DNA from: Candidatus Bathyarchaeota archaeon | GTDB taxonomy: Archaea; Thermoproteota; Bathyarchaeia; TCS64 | Assembly (NCBI GenBank): GCA_014729945.1 | Contig: WJJC01000068.1 | Location: 1 to 48,383 of the forward strand | DNA length: 48,383 nucleotides | Direction: 5' to 3' | Shown here: piece after piece, positions 26,040 to 34,451 of the stretch | Layout of the letters: each line of letters starts with the position of its first letter | How positions within the stretch are numbered: position 1 is the stretch's first letter | The notes under the pieces: model-generated | Told to the model about the DNA's origin: nothing | The model's input: only the letters and a program-made list of their open reading frames with translations | Database searches by the model: none | Program-made: the position numbers and the translations under genes

Positions 26040-26738
26040 ATGGACGAGCAGCAATCACCTCTAATGCGGTTAATGCAGACAGATGGATTCAAACCCTTCA
26101 GTGGATCTGATGCTATTAGGGTCTATGGGAAGGCTCGTGAGAGGCTTAACATGGATAAGGTGGAGGAAGAGGATTTATTGAAGGCTGTTAGCAGCCTTGG
26201 GGTGTTGCTGGAGACTGAGATCGCTTTATTGTATGCGCTTCAAGACAAGTTATGTACCAATTGCGGTGTCTGCTGCACAGAAAATAGGTCAATGCGGTTA
26301 ACCAAGATCGAACTAAAACAGATTGCCGAGAAACAGAACATTAGTTATAAGAAACTCAAGAAACAGATCCATGCACGCCCCAATAATAATGGCACATTCA
26401 CGATCTCACGGAAACCATGCGCCTTCTATAAGGACGGTTGCACCATATACAACTACAGGCCATCTATATGCCGATCATATCCAGCCAGTAGAGTATTGAA
26501 AGCACTAGGTGGAAAAGGCAAATATCCAAGAGAATGTCCTATATCGGACGACCTTCTGGTGGAACTAGCCATAAAACGTGCACTTGAGGAGAAGATGCAC
26601 AGAGAAAACCCTGAGCTAATGCAGGAACTCGCCGAGAAAAAACAAAGAGACCTGCAGAGCCTAAGAGGATTAACCCAGAGTCAACGCCTATCATACCTAG
26701 CGAAGAGATACCAGCGTAACCTAAAACAGGAAGAGTAG
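26040..26738 (+). CDS. YkgJ-type cysteine-cluster protein (metal-chelating family)
   Basis: 232 residues from ATG 26040. The frame is open back to a TTG at 25917, but those 41 residues are Asn/Lys-rich and look non-coding, and CTCTTAAAAAC about 27 nt before 26040 looks like a TATA box. The core has CTNCGVCCTENR, then KPCAFYKDGCTIYNYRPSICRSYP, with the cysteine set of the YkgJ (zinc- or iron-chelating) family; the likely role is binding a metal or Fe-S cluster. The C-terminal 70 residues are a charged helix (EKMHRENPELMQELAEKKQRD). Divergent from the aromatic operon. The precise function is unknown. Confidence 0.8.
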   Translation: MDEQQSPLMRLMQTDGFKPFSGSDAIRVYGKARERLNMDKVEEEDLLKAVSSLGVLLETEIALLYALQDKLCTNCGVCCTENRSMRLTKIELKQIAEKQNISYKKLKKQIHARPNNNGTFTISRKPCAFYKDGCTIYNYRPSICRSYPASRVLKALGGKGKYPRECPISDDLLVELAIKRALEEKMHRENPELMQELAEKKQRDLQSLRGLTQSQRLSYLAKRYQRNLKQEE

Positions 26739-26775
26739 CAAAGGTTTTTTCAACCCGAGAACCAGCAACGAGTTA

Positions 26776-27729
26776 GTGAACCTCTTGAAACACATTATTC
26801 TTGATACAGACCCGGGTGTAGATGACGCTCTGGCTTTTCTATTAGCCTTCAACAACCCCAGTCTCAAGGTGGAGGCTATTACCACAGTGGCGGGAAATGT
26901 TAGCCACGAGAAAGGGAATAAGAACGCCAAGAAGCTACTGGAGTTCATAGGAGCAACCAATACTCCGGTCTGCCCCGGAGCAACGAAACCCCTCATCAGA
27001 GAGATGAGTCACGCCGAGGAGTTTCACGGAAAAACCGGACTGGGGAACGCTGTGCTCCCCGAGCCCACACTCCCATCTGATCCCAGGAACGCCATAAATG
27101 CAATACTCCAGAAATCAGAAGAACTGGGTCAGGAACTCACCCTTGTAGCCATCGGTCCATTAACTAATATAGCTTCAGCTATACTAGCGGATCCGACGCT
27201 CCCTGAGAAAGTGGATAAACTGGTAATAATGGGTGGAGCGTACAATCTAACACCATACGGTTTGGGTAACGCCAACGCCGTAGCAGAGTTCAACATCTGG
27301 CACGACCCTGAGGCAGCCAAGATAGTATTCAACAGCGGTATATCGGTTGTCGCTGCTGGGCTGGACACCACTACTCACCCTGATTACCGTATGAGCGTGG
27401 AGATGTTTAATGAGATCGAGAAGAAAAAAGATCGCAAATCTAGGCTGGTAGTTGATCTATGCAAATCTTTGGTGGAGAAATTCAATGGGTTCAGCCTTCA
27501 CGACCCACAGGCATTAGCCTATGTCATTGATCCCGGTATTTTCCGCACCGTGGACTACCAGGTAGACGTGGAGACAGTTGGAGAATTAACACGGGGAATG
27601 ACCGTGGTGGAGCGAAGATACTACCGTAGAGTCAAGGATGAGGCTAATACGTCCATAATAGTCGAGGCAGATGCGGAAAAATTCCTAAATCTAGTAATGG
27701 ATAGTTTGACAGTGAGTAAACTTGATTGA
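26776..27729 (+). CDS. Nucleoside hydrolase (inosine/uridine-preferring type)
   Basis: 317 residues from GTG 26776. The N-terminal ILDTDPGVDDALAFLLAF supplies the calcium-binding aspartates; GNVSHEKGNKNAKKLLEF, LVAIGPLTNIASAI, IMGGAYNLTPYG, AEFNIWHDPEAAKIVF and LHDPQALAYVIDP complete the family pattern. It splits the N-glycosidic bond of ribonucleosides into ribose and base. It overlaps the PfkB kinase gene by 8 bp; the kinase could phosphorylate the released ribose, so the pair looks like a salvage unit. Pyrimidine or purine preference cannot be told. Confidence 0.93.
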   Translation: MNLLKHIILDTDPGVDDALAFLLAFNNPSLKVEAITTVAGNVSHEKGNKNAKKLLEFIGATNTPVCPGATKPLIREMSHAEEFHGKTGLGNAVLPEPTLPSDPRNAINAILQKSEELGQELTLVAIGPLTNIASAILADPTLPEKVDKLVIMGGAYNLTPYGLGNANAVAEFNIWHDPEAAKIVFNSGISVVAAGLDTTTHPDYRMSVEMFNEIEKKKDRKSRLVVDLCKSLVEKFNGFSLHDPQALAYVIDPGIFRTVDYQVDVETVGELTRGMTVVERRYYRRVKDEANTSIIVEADAEKFLNLVMDSLTVSKLD

Positions 27730-28675
27730 TTTGATCTGCTGCGGCGCCATAAACTGGGATATCAACCTCTTCATGGACCGCCTCCCTAGAACCGGGGAAG
27801 AGGTATCGGTCAAAGACATTCAAAGGGTATCCGGGGGAACCGCCGCCAATGTATCAGTGGCCGCTGCCCGGATACTAGGTAAGGACCGTGTCGCCTTCAT
27901 CGGTGCACTGGGTGAGGACACCATAGCTGAGAAACAGATCCAGGTACTGAAAGAGGAGGGAGTGGACCCCAGCGGAGTATTACTGATCCCTGATGAAGAG
28001 TCGGGACAAGCCTATATCAGTATAGATGAAAAAGGTGAGAACGAGATTCACACCTACTTCGGAGCCAATCTACGTCTAACCGGGGAACACATGCAGGACC
28101 CTGAGCGCATTAATCTGATCAAGGAAGCAAAGATATGTATCATAATGGATCCACCGCTGAAGGTAGCGGAGAGACTGGCTGAGATCTGTAAAGATAACGG
28201 GGTGCAGGTGATCTGGGACCCGGGGGTCTACGCTGAGGAAGGACTGGAAAAGTTAATGCCCATCCTGGTTAATGTGGACTACTTCATTTTGAATCACATT
28301 GAGTACGAGAACCTCCTAGGTACAAGCGATCCGAAAAAAGTGGCAAAGAAGCTAAGCAGTCACGTAAAAGACATCACAGCTATCATCAAGCATGGAGCCG
28401 AGGGATGCATATTATCCGAGGAGGACGGGGGCACAACCATACACATAGAGGCGGTACCGTTACACGAACTAGGTTTAAAAGTGGTTAACACGGTAGGTTG
28501 TGGAGATGCTTTCATTGGGGGATTTGCCTCAGCGTTGGTGGAGGGGAAACCCCATGTGGAGGCACTGCGTCAGGCTAGCGCCGCTGGAAGCTATAAAGCG
28601 ACACAACTAGAGACTCGGGGAGGACCCACACGGGATGAGCTCCATAGACTCATAGATAAGTGGCAGAAGTCATAA
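27722..28675 (+). CDS. PfkB-family sugar or nucleoside kinase
   Basis: 317 residues from TTG 27722. The ribokinase fold shows GAINWDINLFMDRLPRTGEE, GGTAANVSVAAARILG, and the active-site motif NTVGCGDAFIGGFASAL, where the catalytic aspartate follows the anion hole (GCGD in place of the usual GAGD). The substrate could be ribose, a nucleoside or another sugar. Translational coupling with the nucleoside hydrolase (8-bp overlap) favours ribose or nucleoside, feeding ribose-5-phosphate or nucleotide pools. An adenosine- or ribose-kinase role is inference. Confidence 0.9.
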   Translation: MIDLICCGAINWDINLFMDRLPRTGEEVSVKDIQRVSGGTAANVSVAAARILGKDRVAFIGALGEDTIAEKQIQVLKEEGVDPSGVLLIPDEESGQAYISIDEKGENEIHTYFGANLRLTGEHMQDPERINLIKEAKICIIMDPPLKVAERLAEICKDNGVQVIWDPGVYAEEGLEKLMPILVNVDYFILNHIEYENLLGTSDPKKVAKKLSSHVKDITAIIKHGAEGCILSEEDGGTTIHIEAVPLHELGLKVVNTVGCGDAFIGGFASALVEGKPHVEALRQASAAGSYKATQLETRGGPTRDELHRLIDKWQKS

Positions 28676-28716
28676 TCGTCAAAGAAGTGAAATAGTCATT
28701 TCCAACATCTCTATCC

Positions 28717-29409
28717 ATGTATAAGAAGATAGGTATTCTTGGTGGGCTCACACCTGAGTCCACGGTAACGTATTACATGCACATAGTACACAGATACCAT
28801 GAACTCCACGGAGATCATGGATATCCAGAGAGTATAATCTACGGTGCTAGTTTCCAGCAATTTGAGGACTGGATGAACGAGGAAGACTGGGATAGCATCG
28901 AGAAAGAGTTGCTGAAAGGTTTGAAGGCTTTAAAAAGAGCTGGAGCCGATTTCGCGGTGATCGCCACCAATACAATGCATATCCTGTTTGATGAACTCCA
29001 GAAGCAGATCGATATGCCGTTGATAAGCATCGTTGACGCCACGGCTGAGGCAATCAAGGATGAGGGTTTCAAGAAGGTGGGGCTCATAGGCACCCAGTTC
29101 AGTATGACCAAGCCATTCTACCGTGAAGGATTGAAGAAACATGGCATCGATGTTGTTATCCCCAGTAAAGAGGAACGAGACTATATTGTGAAAGTGATAT
29201 TTGAGGAATTATCCATCGGTAAACTCATCGAGGAGTCTAGACAAGGCTATCTGGAGATCATTGATAATCTAGTGGCTGAAGGCGCTGAAGGGATCGTATT
29301 GGGGTGTACCGAGATCCCCTTACTCATTCGTCAGGAAGACACCGATGTCAAGGTCTTTGACACGGCTACGGTTCACGCCGAGAAGGCGCTACAGTACGCC
29401 ACCCAATAA
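28717..29409 (+). CDS. Aspartate/glutamate racemase family protein
   Basis: 230 residues with two pseudo-symmetric domains (KIGILGGLTPESTVTYY and KVGLIGTQFSMTKPFYREGL). In this family two cysteines act as opposing acid/base residues. Here the first position is threonine (VIATNTMHIL) and only the second is cysteine (VLGCTEIPLL). The same Thr/Cys pair occurs in E. coli YgeA, reported to act on L-substrates or with altered activity, so this is probably a YgeA-like enzyme rather than a classical two-cysteine racemase. It starts at ATG 28717, 41 bp after the kinase gene, and may be co-transcribed. Confidence 0.85.
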   Translation: MYKKIGILGGLTPESTVTYYMHIVHRYHELHGDHGYPESIIYGASFQQFEDWMNEEDWDSIEKELLKGLKALKRAGADFAVIATNTMHILFDELQKQIDMPLISIVDATAEAIKDEGFKKVGLIGTQFSMTKPFYREGLKKHGIDVVIPSKEERDYIVKVIFEELSIGKLIEESRQGYLEIIDNLVAEGAEGIVLGCTEIPLLIRQEDTDVKVFDTATVHAEKALQYATQ

Positions 29410-29428
29410 CCCCTTTTTCTTGATCAAG

Positions 29429-29442
29429 GTTATAAAACCCCG
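29429..29442 (+). promoter_or_regulatory. Putative TATA box for the cupin gene
   Basis: GGTTATAAAACCCC centres about 26 nt before the ATG at 29461, with no ribosome-binding motif between, so the message is probably leaderless. The element is a near-perfect dyad (GGTT/AACC), so a repressor site overlapping the promoter is also possible. Confidence 0.45.
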
Positions 29443-29460
29443 ATACTGTCTCTTTCTGTC

Positions 29461-29799
29461 ATGAAAGCATATCACTATACAGATATCGAGAACGAGGATG
29501 TACCGGCTCCAGCTGAGAAAGTCAAGATCAGGTGGCTTATAAACGAGAAACAGGGAGCCCCTAACTTTGCCATGAGGAGATTCGAGGTAGAGCCAGGTGG
29601 AGCAACTCCCTATCATACCCATGACTGGGAGCACGAGGTATACGTACTGGAGGGAAACGCGGTGGCTGTCTCAAAAGACGGAGAGACGCCGATAGGACCC
29701 GGCAGCGTTATACTTGTGGAACCCAAAGAGGAGCATAACTTCCGAAACACTGGAAAAGAGACCTTCGTATTCCTCTGCATGATTCCGTTGCAAGAGTAA
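29461..29799 (+). CDS. Single-domain cupin protein
   Basis: 112 residues forming one cupin barrel. Motif 1 is PYHTHDWEHEVYVLEG (two histidines and a glutamate as metal ligands) and motif 2 GPGSVILVEPKEEHNFRNTG with the last histidine ligand, so a mononuclear metal site is intact. Small cupins of this type act as isomerases, dioxygenases or ligand sensors; none can be picked. It follows the racemase gene by 51 bp, which includes a T-tract (29413-29417) and its own TATA box, so it is probably a separate unit. Confidence 0.85.
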   Translation: MKAYHYTDIENEDVPAPAEKVKIRWLINEKQGAPNFAMRRFEVEPGGATPYHTHDWEHEVYVLEGNAVAVSKDGETPIGPGSVILVEPKEEHNFRNTGKETFVFLCMIPLQE

Positions 29800-29860
29800 A
29801 TATATATCACCAATCTATATCCTGTATCCAATTTCTTTATACAACTTTCCTAGTGTTCAC

Positions 29861-29872
29861 TGTTCAAGAACA
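29861..29872. promoter_or_regulatory. Dyad TGTTC-AA-GAACA upstream of the winged-helix regulator
   Basis: TGTTCAAGAACA at 29861-29872 is an inverted repeat with a 2-bp centre, preceded by a further TGTTC half-site at 29854. It lies about 115 bp before the start of the winged-helix gene at 29985. It could be an operator, possibly for that regulator, but the distance is long and no other copy was found. Confidence 0.25.
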
Positions 29873-29984
29873 TGCTTCGGTTACATAGATATAGAACAAC
29901 GGTAAGTGTTTGTAGTGGACATTTACACACCATTCTATATAGCCACAGACGGGGCAACAATTGTTCAGCTAAGGGGTTAACGAT

Positions 29985-30302
29985 ATGAAGAACCGTAGAT
30001 CCAAACTCGAAATCTATTTAGACGTTCTGAAGGTAATTAAGAATGGCACAGAAAAGCCCACACGTATAATGTACGGGGCAAACCTCTCTTGGAAATTATT
30101 ACAGGGTATCCTGGGAAGTATGGTTGATCAGAATCTCATAGAAGAGATAGATGTCTCTGATTCACGTGATAAGAGGACCAATACCATTTACCGGGTCACG
30201 ACGAAGGGTGACAGCGTGATAAGATACTTTGACCGAGCCAAGGGACTCATCGAGGTTGATGAGCCAGGCTTTAACCCTCTTCAGATCGCTAGAGGAAGAT
30301 AA
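29985..30302 (+). CDS. Winged-helix transcriptional regulator of archaeal type
   Basis: 105 residues. The first 45 residues (LEIYLDVLKVIKNGTEKPTRIMYGANLSWKLLQGIL) form the helix-turn-helix typical of the small archaeal winged-helix family (HTH_45-like): a K-x-T-R-I-M-Y-x-A-N-L-S-W core. The wing follows, then YRVTTKGDSVIRYFDRAKGLIEV. There is no ligand-binding domain. Targets are unknown; the flanking cupin and nitroreductase genes are candidates. It starts at ATG 29985 after AAGGGG. The convergent nitroreductase gene ends 13 bp downstream, across a T6 tract. Confidence 0.88.
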   Translation: MKNRRSKLEIYLDVLKVIKNGTEKPTRIMYGANLSWKLLQGILGSMVDQNLIEEIDVSDSRDKRTNTIYRVTTKGDSVIRYFDRAKGLIEVDEPGFNPLQIARGR

Positions 30303-30315
30303 AACCCCCATTTTT

Positions 30316-30858
30316 TCATTTAATTTCTAGTTCTAGGTTTTTACCGTATTTCTCAGAGAAGAAAAGCTCTTTGAAGGGTTTCCTATCTCTAGGTTCAGGT
30401 TTCTCATCTGGTACTCCTATTGGTAGTAGGTTAATTACAGTCATCTCCTCTGGGACATCCAGTAACTCTTTGATATCATCCTGTTTGAAGGCTCCAATCC
30501 AGCATGTTCCATACCCCAACTCCCATGCAGCTAAAACCATGTGCTCGACAGCAGTCATCACATCCCTTTCCACCCATTTCTCATAAACCGAGGGATCATT
30601 CGGGTCCATGGCCAAAGCAATCACCACGACCCCCGCGTCACCTATCCAGTGCTGTTCACGGGCTTTCTCAGCCAGTTTCCTCTTGGTATCCTCGTCTCTT
30701 ACTACTATGAATCTCCACGGCTGCTTGTTACCTGCACTGGGTGCTAGTCTCGCGGCTTCAAATATCTGACGTAGATCATCCTCTGGTATTGACTCTTTTT
30801 TATATTTTCTAATGCTTCTGCGTGTCTTGATAGCCTCTTTAACATTCATATTATTCAT
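30316..30858 (-). CDS. Nitroreductase-family flavoprotein
   Basis: 180 residues, the short form of the FMN-dependent nitroreductase family. VKEAIKTRRSIRKYKKESIP with its arginine pair binds FMN phosphate; LAPSAGNKQPWRFIVVRDE and ELGYGTCWIGAFKQDDIKELLDVPEEM complete the pattern. It acts as a cytosolic homodimer reducing nitro compounds, quinones, flavins or similar, with NAD(P)H or ferredoxin as donor. The physiological substrate is unknown. The start is ATG 30858, or the ATG three codons inside. Confidence 0.92.
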   Translation of the reverse strand: MNNMNVKEAIKTRRSIRKYKKESIPEDDLRQIFEAARLAPSAGNKQPWRFIVVRDEDTKRKLAEKAREQHWIGDAGVVVIALAMDPNDPSVYEKWVERDVMTAVEHMVLAAWELGYGTCWIGAFKQDDIKELLDVPEEMTVINLLPIGVPDEKPEPRDRKPFKELFFSEKYGKNLELEIK

Positions 30859-30925
30859 CTATAAACGAGCGGATATAAACCATTCAGGGTTTAATCTTTA
30901 AAGCCATATAAACAATAATCATCCC

Positions 30926-32416
30926 ATGCAAAAGTATCGAGTAGCCGTGGCGAGTTTCAGCCACGAGACCCTAACATTCTGCCCAGAACCCACTGACCTG
31001 AAAGCATGGGAAGAGGGCGAGATCAAGTACGGACCAGACACACTAGACACAGAGGGAGAAGGAAAAACCTACATAACCGGCTTCAAGGAAGCAGTAGAAC
31101 CTCTAGGAGACTTTGAACTATTAGGAGTATTGAGAACAGGTTGGCCTAAAACCACGGGTTATGGTAGCTGGGTAAGCACAGAGGCATTTGATGTAATCAC
31201 AGGCAGGATTACGTCACGTCTAAAAGAATTCAGGGAGATAGATGGTGTTTACCTTGCACTTCACGGGGCGATGGCTGTTGAGAATATACCGCGGCCGGAG
31301 GCTGAGATCGTTAGACGTGTCAGGAAAGTAGTTGGCGATGTACCCATTATGGTTACATTTGATCTTCACGCAAACGAGGATATTGAGATGGCTCACGCAG
31401 CCACCGGAGTATTCATACTGAAAACATATCCACATCTAGACAACCATGACATCGGCTATAAAGCAGGGGAATGCATGGTAAAGACGCTGAGAGGCGAGTT
31501 TAAACCCACTATGGGTTTCAGGAAACCAAAAGTAGTTTCAGCAAGCGTATTCCAAGCCTCAGAGTATCCTCCAATGAAAAAAGTCTATGACCGGTGCCGT
31601 GAATGGGAGGAGAAAGGCGTATTCTGTGCATCTGTTGCACCTGGCTTCGCCTACGCTGATGTTCCTGACTTGGGAGCCAGCGTCTTTGTAGTAACTGATG
31701 ATAACCATGAATTAGCTGAGGAGTGTGCACAGGATCTTCATGACCTAATGTGGAACCTTAGAGATGAGTTGACGAGAAAACTACCGGGAGCCAAGGAGGG
31801 AGTAGCAAAGGTTTTAGAGTTAATTGATTCTGGTAAGAAATCAGTAGTAATCGCGTACCATGATGACCGTCTAGGAGATGGCACCCATGTTTTACGTGAA
31901 TTACTGGAGCAGGACGCAGAGAACTGGTGCAGCGCCGGTTTAGCGGATCCTGAGGTCTTGAAGAAACTTGCTACTAATAACAAGGTTGGTGATAAAGTGG
32001 ATCTCACTGTGGGGGGATGGCTCCATGAGGTCAGCGGTAAACCCGTCGAGATCTCAGGTACTATTGAGTACTTGGGCAGTCTTGAATGGGTTGAGACCGG
32101 TCCCATGGGGCGGGGAGCAACCCGGGAACAGGATTTAATCGCATGCATTGATCTGGGTAATAATAGGCATGTAGTTTTAACTGAGAGACTTTTTGCCCCA
32201 ATGAGCGCTGATCCCTTGAAAGTCATGGGAATAGACATGGATGAACTGGATATAGTGGAACTCAAGAGCAGGGTACATCATCGAGCTTATTGGGACACAT
32301 GGGGAGAAGTTGATTACCCCGTTGATCCACCTGGACTTGGGCCGTCTGATTTGAGTTTACTGGAGTACAAACATCTTCCATGGGATATCTATCCTATTGG
32401 AGAAAAATATCTTTAA
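30926..32416 (+). CDS. M81-family metallopeptidase (MlrC-like)
   Basis: 496 residues. It matches the MlrC/DUF1485 family: VAVASFSHETLTFCPEPT at the N-terminus, YLALHGAMAVEN, VTFDLHANED with putative zinc ligands, ILKTYPHLDNHDIG, and the C-terminal LTERLFAPMSADPLKVMGID. The founding member breaks linearised microcystin in bacteria; most relatives have unknown natural substrates and a possible hydrolase role on small peptides or amides. It starts at ATG 30926 with a TATA-like ATCTTTAAAGCC about 27 nt upstream. It stands alone. Confidence 0.88.
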   Translation: MQKYRVAVASFSHETLTFCPEPTDLKAWEEGEIKYGPDTLDTEGEGKTYITGFKEAVEPLGDFELLGVLRTGWPKTTGYGSWVSTEAFDVITGRITSRLKEFREIDGVYLALHGAMAVENIPRPEAEIVRRVRKVVGDVPIMVTFDLHANEDIEMAHAATGVFILKTYPHLDNHDIGYKAGECMVKTLRGEFKPTMGFRKPKVVSASVFQASEYPPMKKVYDRCREWEEKGVFCASVAPGFAYADVPDLGASVFVVTDDNHELAEECAQDLHDLMWNLRDELTRKLPGAKEGVAKVLELIDSGKKSVVIAYHDDRLGDGTHVLRELLEQDAENWCSAGLADPEVLKKLATNNKVGDKVDLTVGGWLHEVSGKPVEISGTIEYLGSLEWVETGPMGRGATREQDLIACIDLGNNRHVVLTERLFAPMSADPLKVMGIDMDELDIVELKSRVHHRAYWDTWGEVDYPVDPPGLGPSDLSLLEYKHLPWDIYPIGEKYL

Positions 32417-32468
32417 AAATAAGCTAAAGGCCTATAATTTTTTATAATCTTACACTAACTGATCAATT

Positions 32469-32981
32469 GTGTCTGAACAAGAGAATCTTATATGGCATAT
32501 TCAGCTCTCGCCCTTTAACAGGTACTTTTTACAGGATATTACAAAGGTCTTGGGATTATCGATTATAGTCCTAGTATTGCTCTATTTTCAACCATTAATT
32601 AATACAACTCTGTTCACTGGAGGATTGATTATATCATGGTTTTTACTTTTAATCTTCAAGCTTTATACTTCTTTCAAGGGTCATAGAATTAGATACATCC
32701 TTGATGATGAGGGCGTCACTGCCTTAAATGATGAGGGTAAAGTGGGGTTGAATTATGTTACTAAGCAGATATCATCTATAAGATGGACGCTAGGACAAGG
32801 AACGCATGAATCGAAGGTAAAACCCAGAAAATGCTGCATCAATTGGTCAGACATCAGAAATATTTCCGTGGATGAAGAGAATAAGATAATAACTCTTCAA
32901 CAAGATCAAGGGGTGTTTAGAGTATACTGTTCCATGGAAAACTTTGAGGATGTACATAGAGTGGTACATGAGAGAGCCTGA
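32469..32981 (+). CDS. Two-TM membrane protein with a cytosolic beta-rich domain
   Basis: 170 residues from GTG 32469. Two hydrophobic segments (VLGLSIIVLVLLYFQPLI and LFTGGLIISWFLLLIF, about 27-65) are followed by about 100 residues rich in beta strands (HRIRYILDDEGVTALNDEGKVG, CINWSDIRNISVDEENKIITL, GVFRVYCSMENFEDVHRVV). The layout resembles small membrane proteins carrying a bacterial PH-like domain. No specific family or function is identified. It ends 48 bp before hypD on the same strand. Confidence 0.6.
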   Translation: MSEQENLIWHIQLSPFNRYFLQDITKVLGLSIIVLVLLYFQPLINTTLFTGGLIISWFLLLIFKLYTSFKGHRIRYILDDEGVTALNDEGKVGLNYVTKQISSIRWTLGQGTHESKVKPRKCCINWSDIRNISVDEENKIITLQQDQGVFRVYCSMENFEDVHRVVHERA

Positions 32982-33029
32982 CAAGTTCTATTGGTTTTCT
33001 TTATATCCCGTGACGATATTGATTCCAGC

Positions 33030-34115
33030 ATGCAGAGTTTCGTGGACCCTTATAGAGATGGACAAACAGCTGAAGAAGTAATCCAATACATCAAGCGTGA
33101 AGCAGGTGACAGGCGAATCAGGATCGTACATGTGTGTGGCACCCACGAGGATAGCATAATGAAGAACGGCATCAGAAGCATGCTCCCCGAGAATGTGGAG
33201 GTCCTCATGGGTCCAGGGTGTCCAGTATGTACGGTACCACCCAACCGGATAGACTACGCCATGAAACTAGCTGAACAGGGCGCCATAGTCACCACCTTCG
33301 GAGATATGATGCGCGTTCCAGCTGGATTAGGTAGTCTGGCGGATGCAAAAGCTAGGGGACATGATGTGCGTATCGTGTACAGTATTCACGATGCTGTCAA
33401 GATGGCGCGGAAAACGGAAAGAGATGTCATACACTTCGCTGTGGGTTTTGAGACAACAGCACCAACCACTGCCAGTGAGCTCTTAGCAAGTCCCCCGGAT
33501 AATTTCAGCGTCTACTCCGCTCACCTGCTAATCCCCCCAGCCATGGAGGCGTTACTTGAGATGGGGGTAACACAGGTAGATGGATTCATAGACCCGGGGC
33601 ACGTCAGCACTATCATAGGCGAGAAAGGATACTATACAGTTCAGAAAAACTATCCTGTTCCTCAAATAATCGCGGGTTTTGAGCCCATTGACATCTTAAT
33701 CAGCATCGCGCTCATAATCAAACAGATCAATGAAGGTCGCACAGAGATCGAGAACACTTACCAGAGAGCAGTTAAACCAGAAGGAACACCCAGAGCATTG
33801 GAGATGATGGACCAGGTATTCAGGAAAGAGGACGCGCCATGGAGGGGAATAGGCACCATCCCCAGATCAGGTCTCCAGTTAAGCCCTGAATACGAGGAAT
33901 ACGACACCTCAAAAAAATATGACATACTCATAGAGAAGGACTACTCAATGCCACCGGGGTGTAAATGTGGGGAAGTACTCAGAGCCATGATCTATCCCTG
34001 GGACTGCCCCCTTTTCAATAAAGCATGTAACCCGGATAATCCCGTGGGGCCATGCATGGTGAGTCATGAGGGGAGCTGTTACATCGCCGCAAGATACGGT
34101 GTTGAAGAGATATGA
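33030..34115 (+). CDS. hypD: HypD, [NiFe]-hydrogenase maturation protein
   Basis: 361 residues from ATG 33030 (MQSFVDPYRD), where the family usually begins; a TTG at 32991 would add an unlikely 13 residues. HypD carries the Fe(CN)2CO moiety with HypC during assembly of the hydrogenase active site. Motifs: VHVCGTHEDSI with the catalytic cysteine, GPGCPVCTVPP, GFETTAPTTA, and the C-terminal 4Fe-4S set CKCGEVLRAMIYPWDC, CNPDNPVGPCMVSHEGSC. A TATA-like TCTTTATATCCC lies about 27 nt before the ATG. No hydrogenase subunits or other hyp genes are in the window. It overlaps the acylphosphatase gene by 4 bp (ATGA). Confidence 0.95.
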   Translation: MQSFVDPYRDGQTAEEVIQYIKREAGDRRIRIVHVCGTHEDSIMKNGIRSMLPENVEVLMGPGCPVCTVPPNRIDYAMKLAEQGAIVTTFGDMMRVPAGLGSLADAKARGHDVRIVYSIHDAVKMARKTERDVIHFAVGFETTAPTTASELLASPPDNFSVYSAHLLIPPAMEALLEMGVTQVDGFIDPGHVSTIIGEKGYYTVQKNYPVPQIIAGFEPIDILISIALIIKQINEGRTEIENTYQRAVKPEGTPRALEMMDQVFRKEDAPWRGIGTIPRSGLQLSPEYEEYDTSKKYDILIEKDYSMPPGCKCGEVLRAMIYPWDCPLFNKACNPDNPVGPCMVSHEGSCYIAARYGVEEI

Positions 34116-34390
34116 TCAGGGCGCACATCTATGTGGAGGGCAGAGTACAGGGTGTCGGTTTTAGAGCGAATACGAGGAGAACAGCTAATAGATTAGGGTT
34201 GACTGGATGGGTTAGGAATCTACGGGATGGACGCGTGGAGATTATCGCTGAGGGAGAGGAGGAGATGATAGACCGATTAATACAGTGGTGTCACAGGGGC
34301 CCCACTATGGCTCATGTTACTAATGTAACGGTAGAGAAGGGAGACGCCAAAGGCGAATTCAACTTATTCAGGACGAGAAGCACCGTTTAA
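34112..34390 (+). CDS. acyP: Acylphosphatase
   Basis: 92 residues with the acylphosphatase fold: VEGRVQGVGFRANTRRTANRLGLTGWVRNLRDGRVEIIAEG, in which the arginine in GFR and the asparagine in VRN are the catalytic pair. It hydrolyses acyl phosphates. The same fold forms the N-terminal domain of HypF, which processes carbamoyl phosphate for hydrogenase maturation, and this gene is translationally coupled to hypD. A role tied to hydrogenase maturation is therefore possible but unproven. Confidence 0.93.
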   Translation: MIRAHIYVEGRVQGVGFRANTRRTANRLGLTGWVRNLRDGRVEIIAEGEEEMIDRLIQWCHRGPTMAHVTNVTVEKGDAKGEFNLFRTRSTV

Positions 34391-34451
34391 ACTGTTAGGC
34401 TATTTCATTCGATTCTTTTTTACATCCATCTGAGAAATACATGTGAATTAT

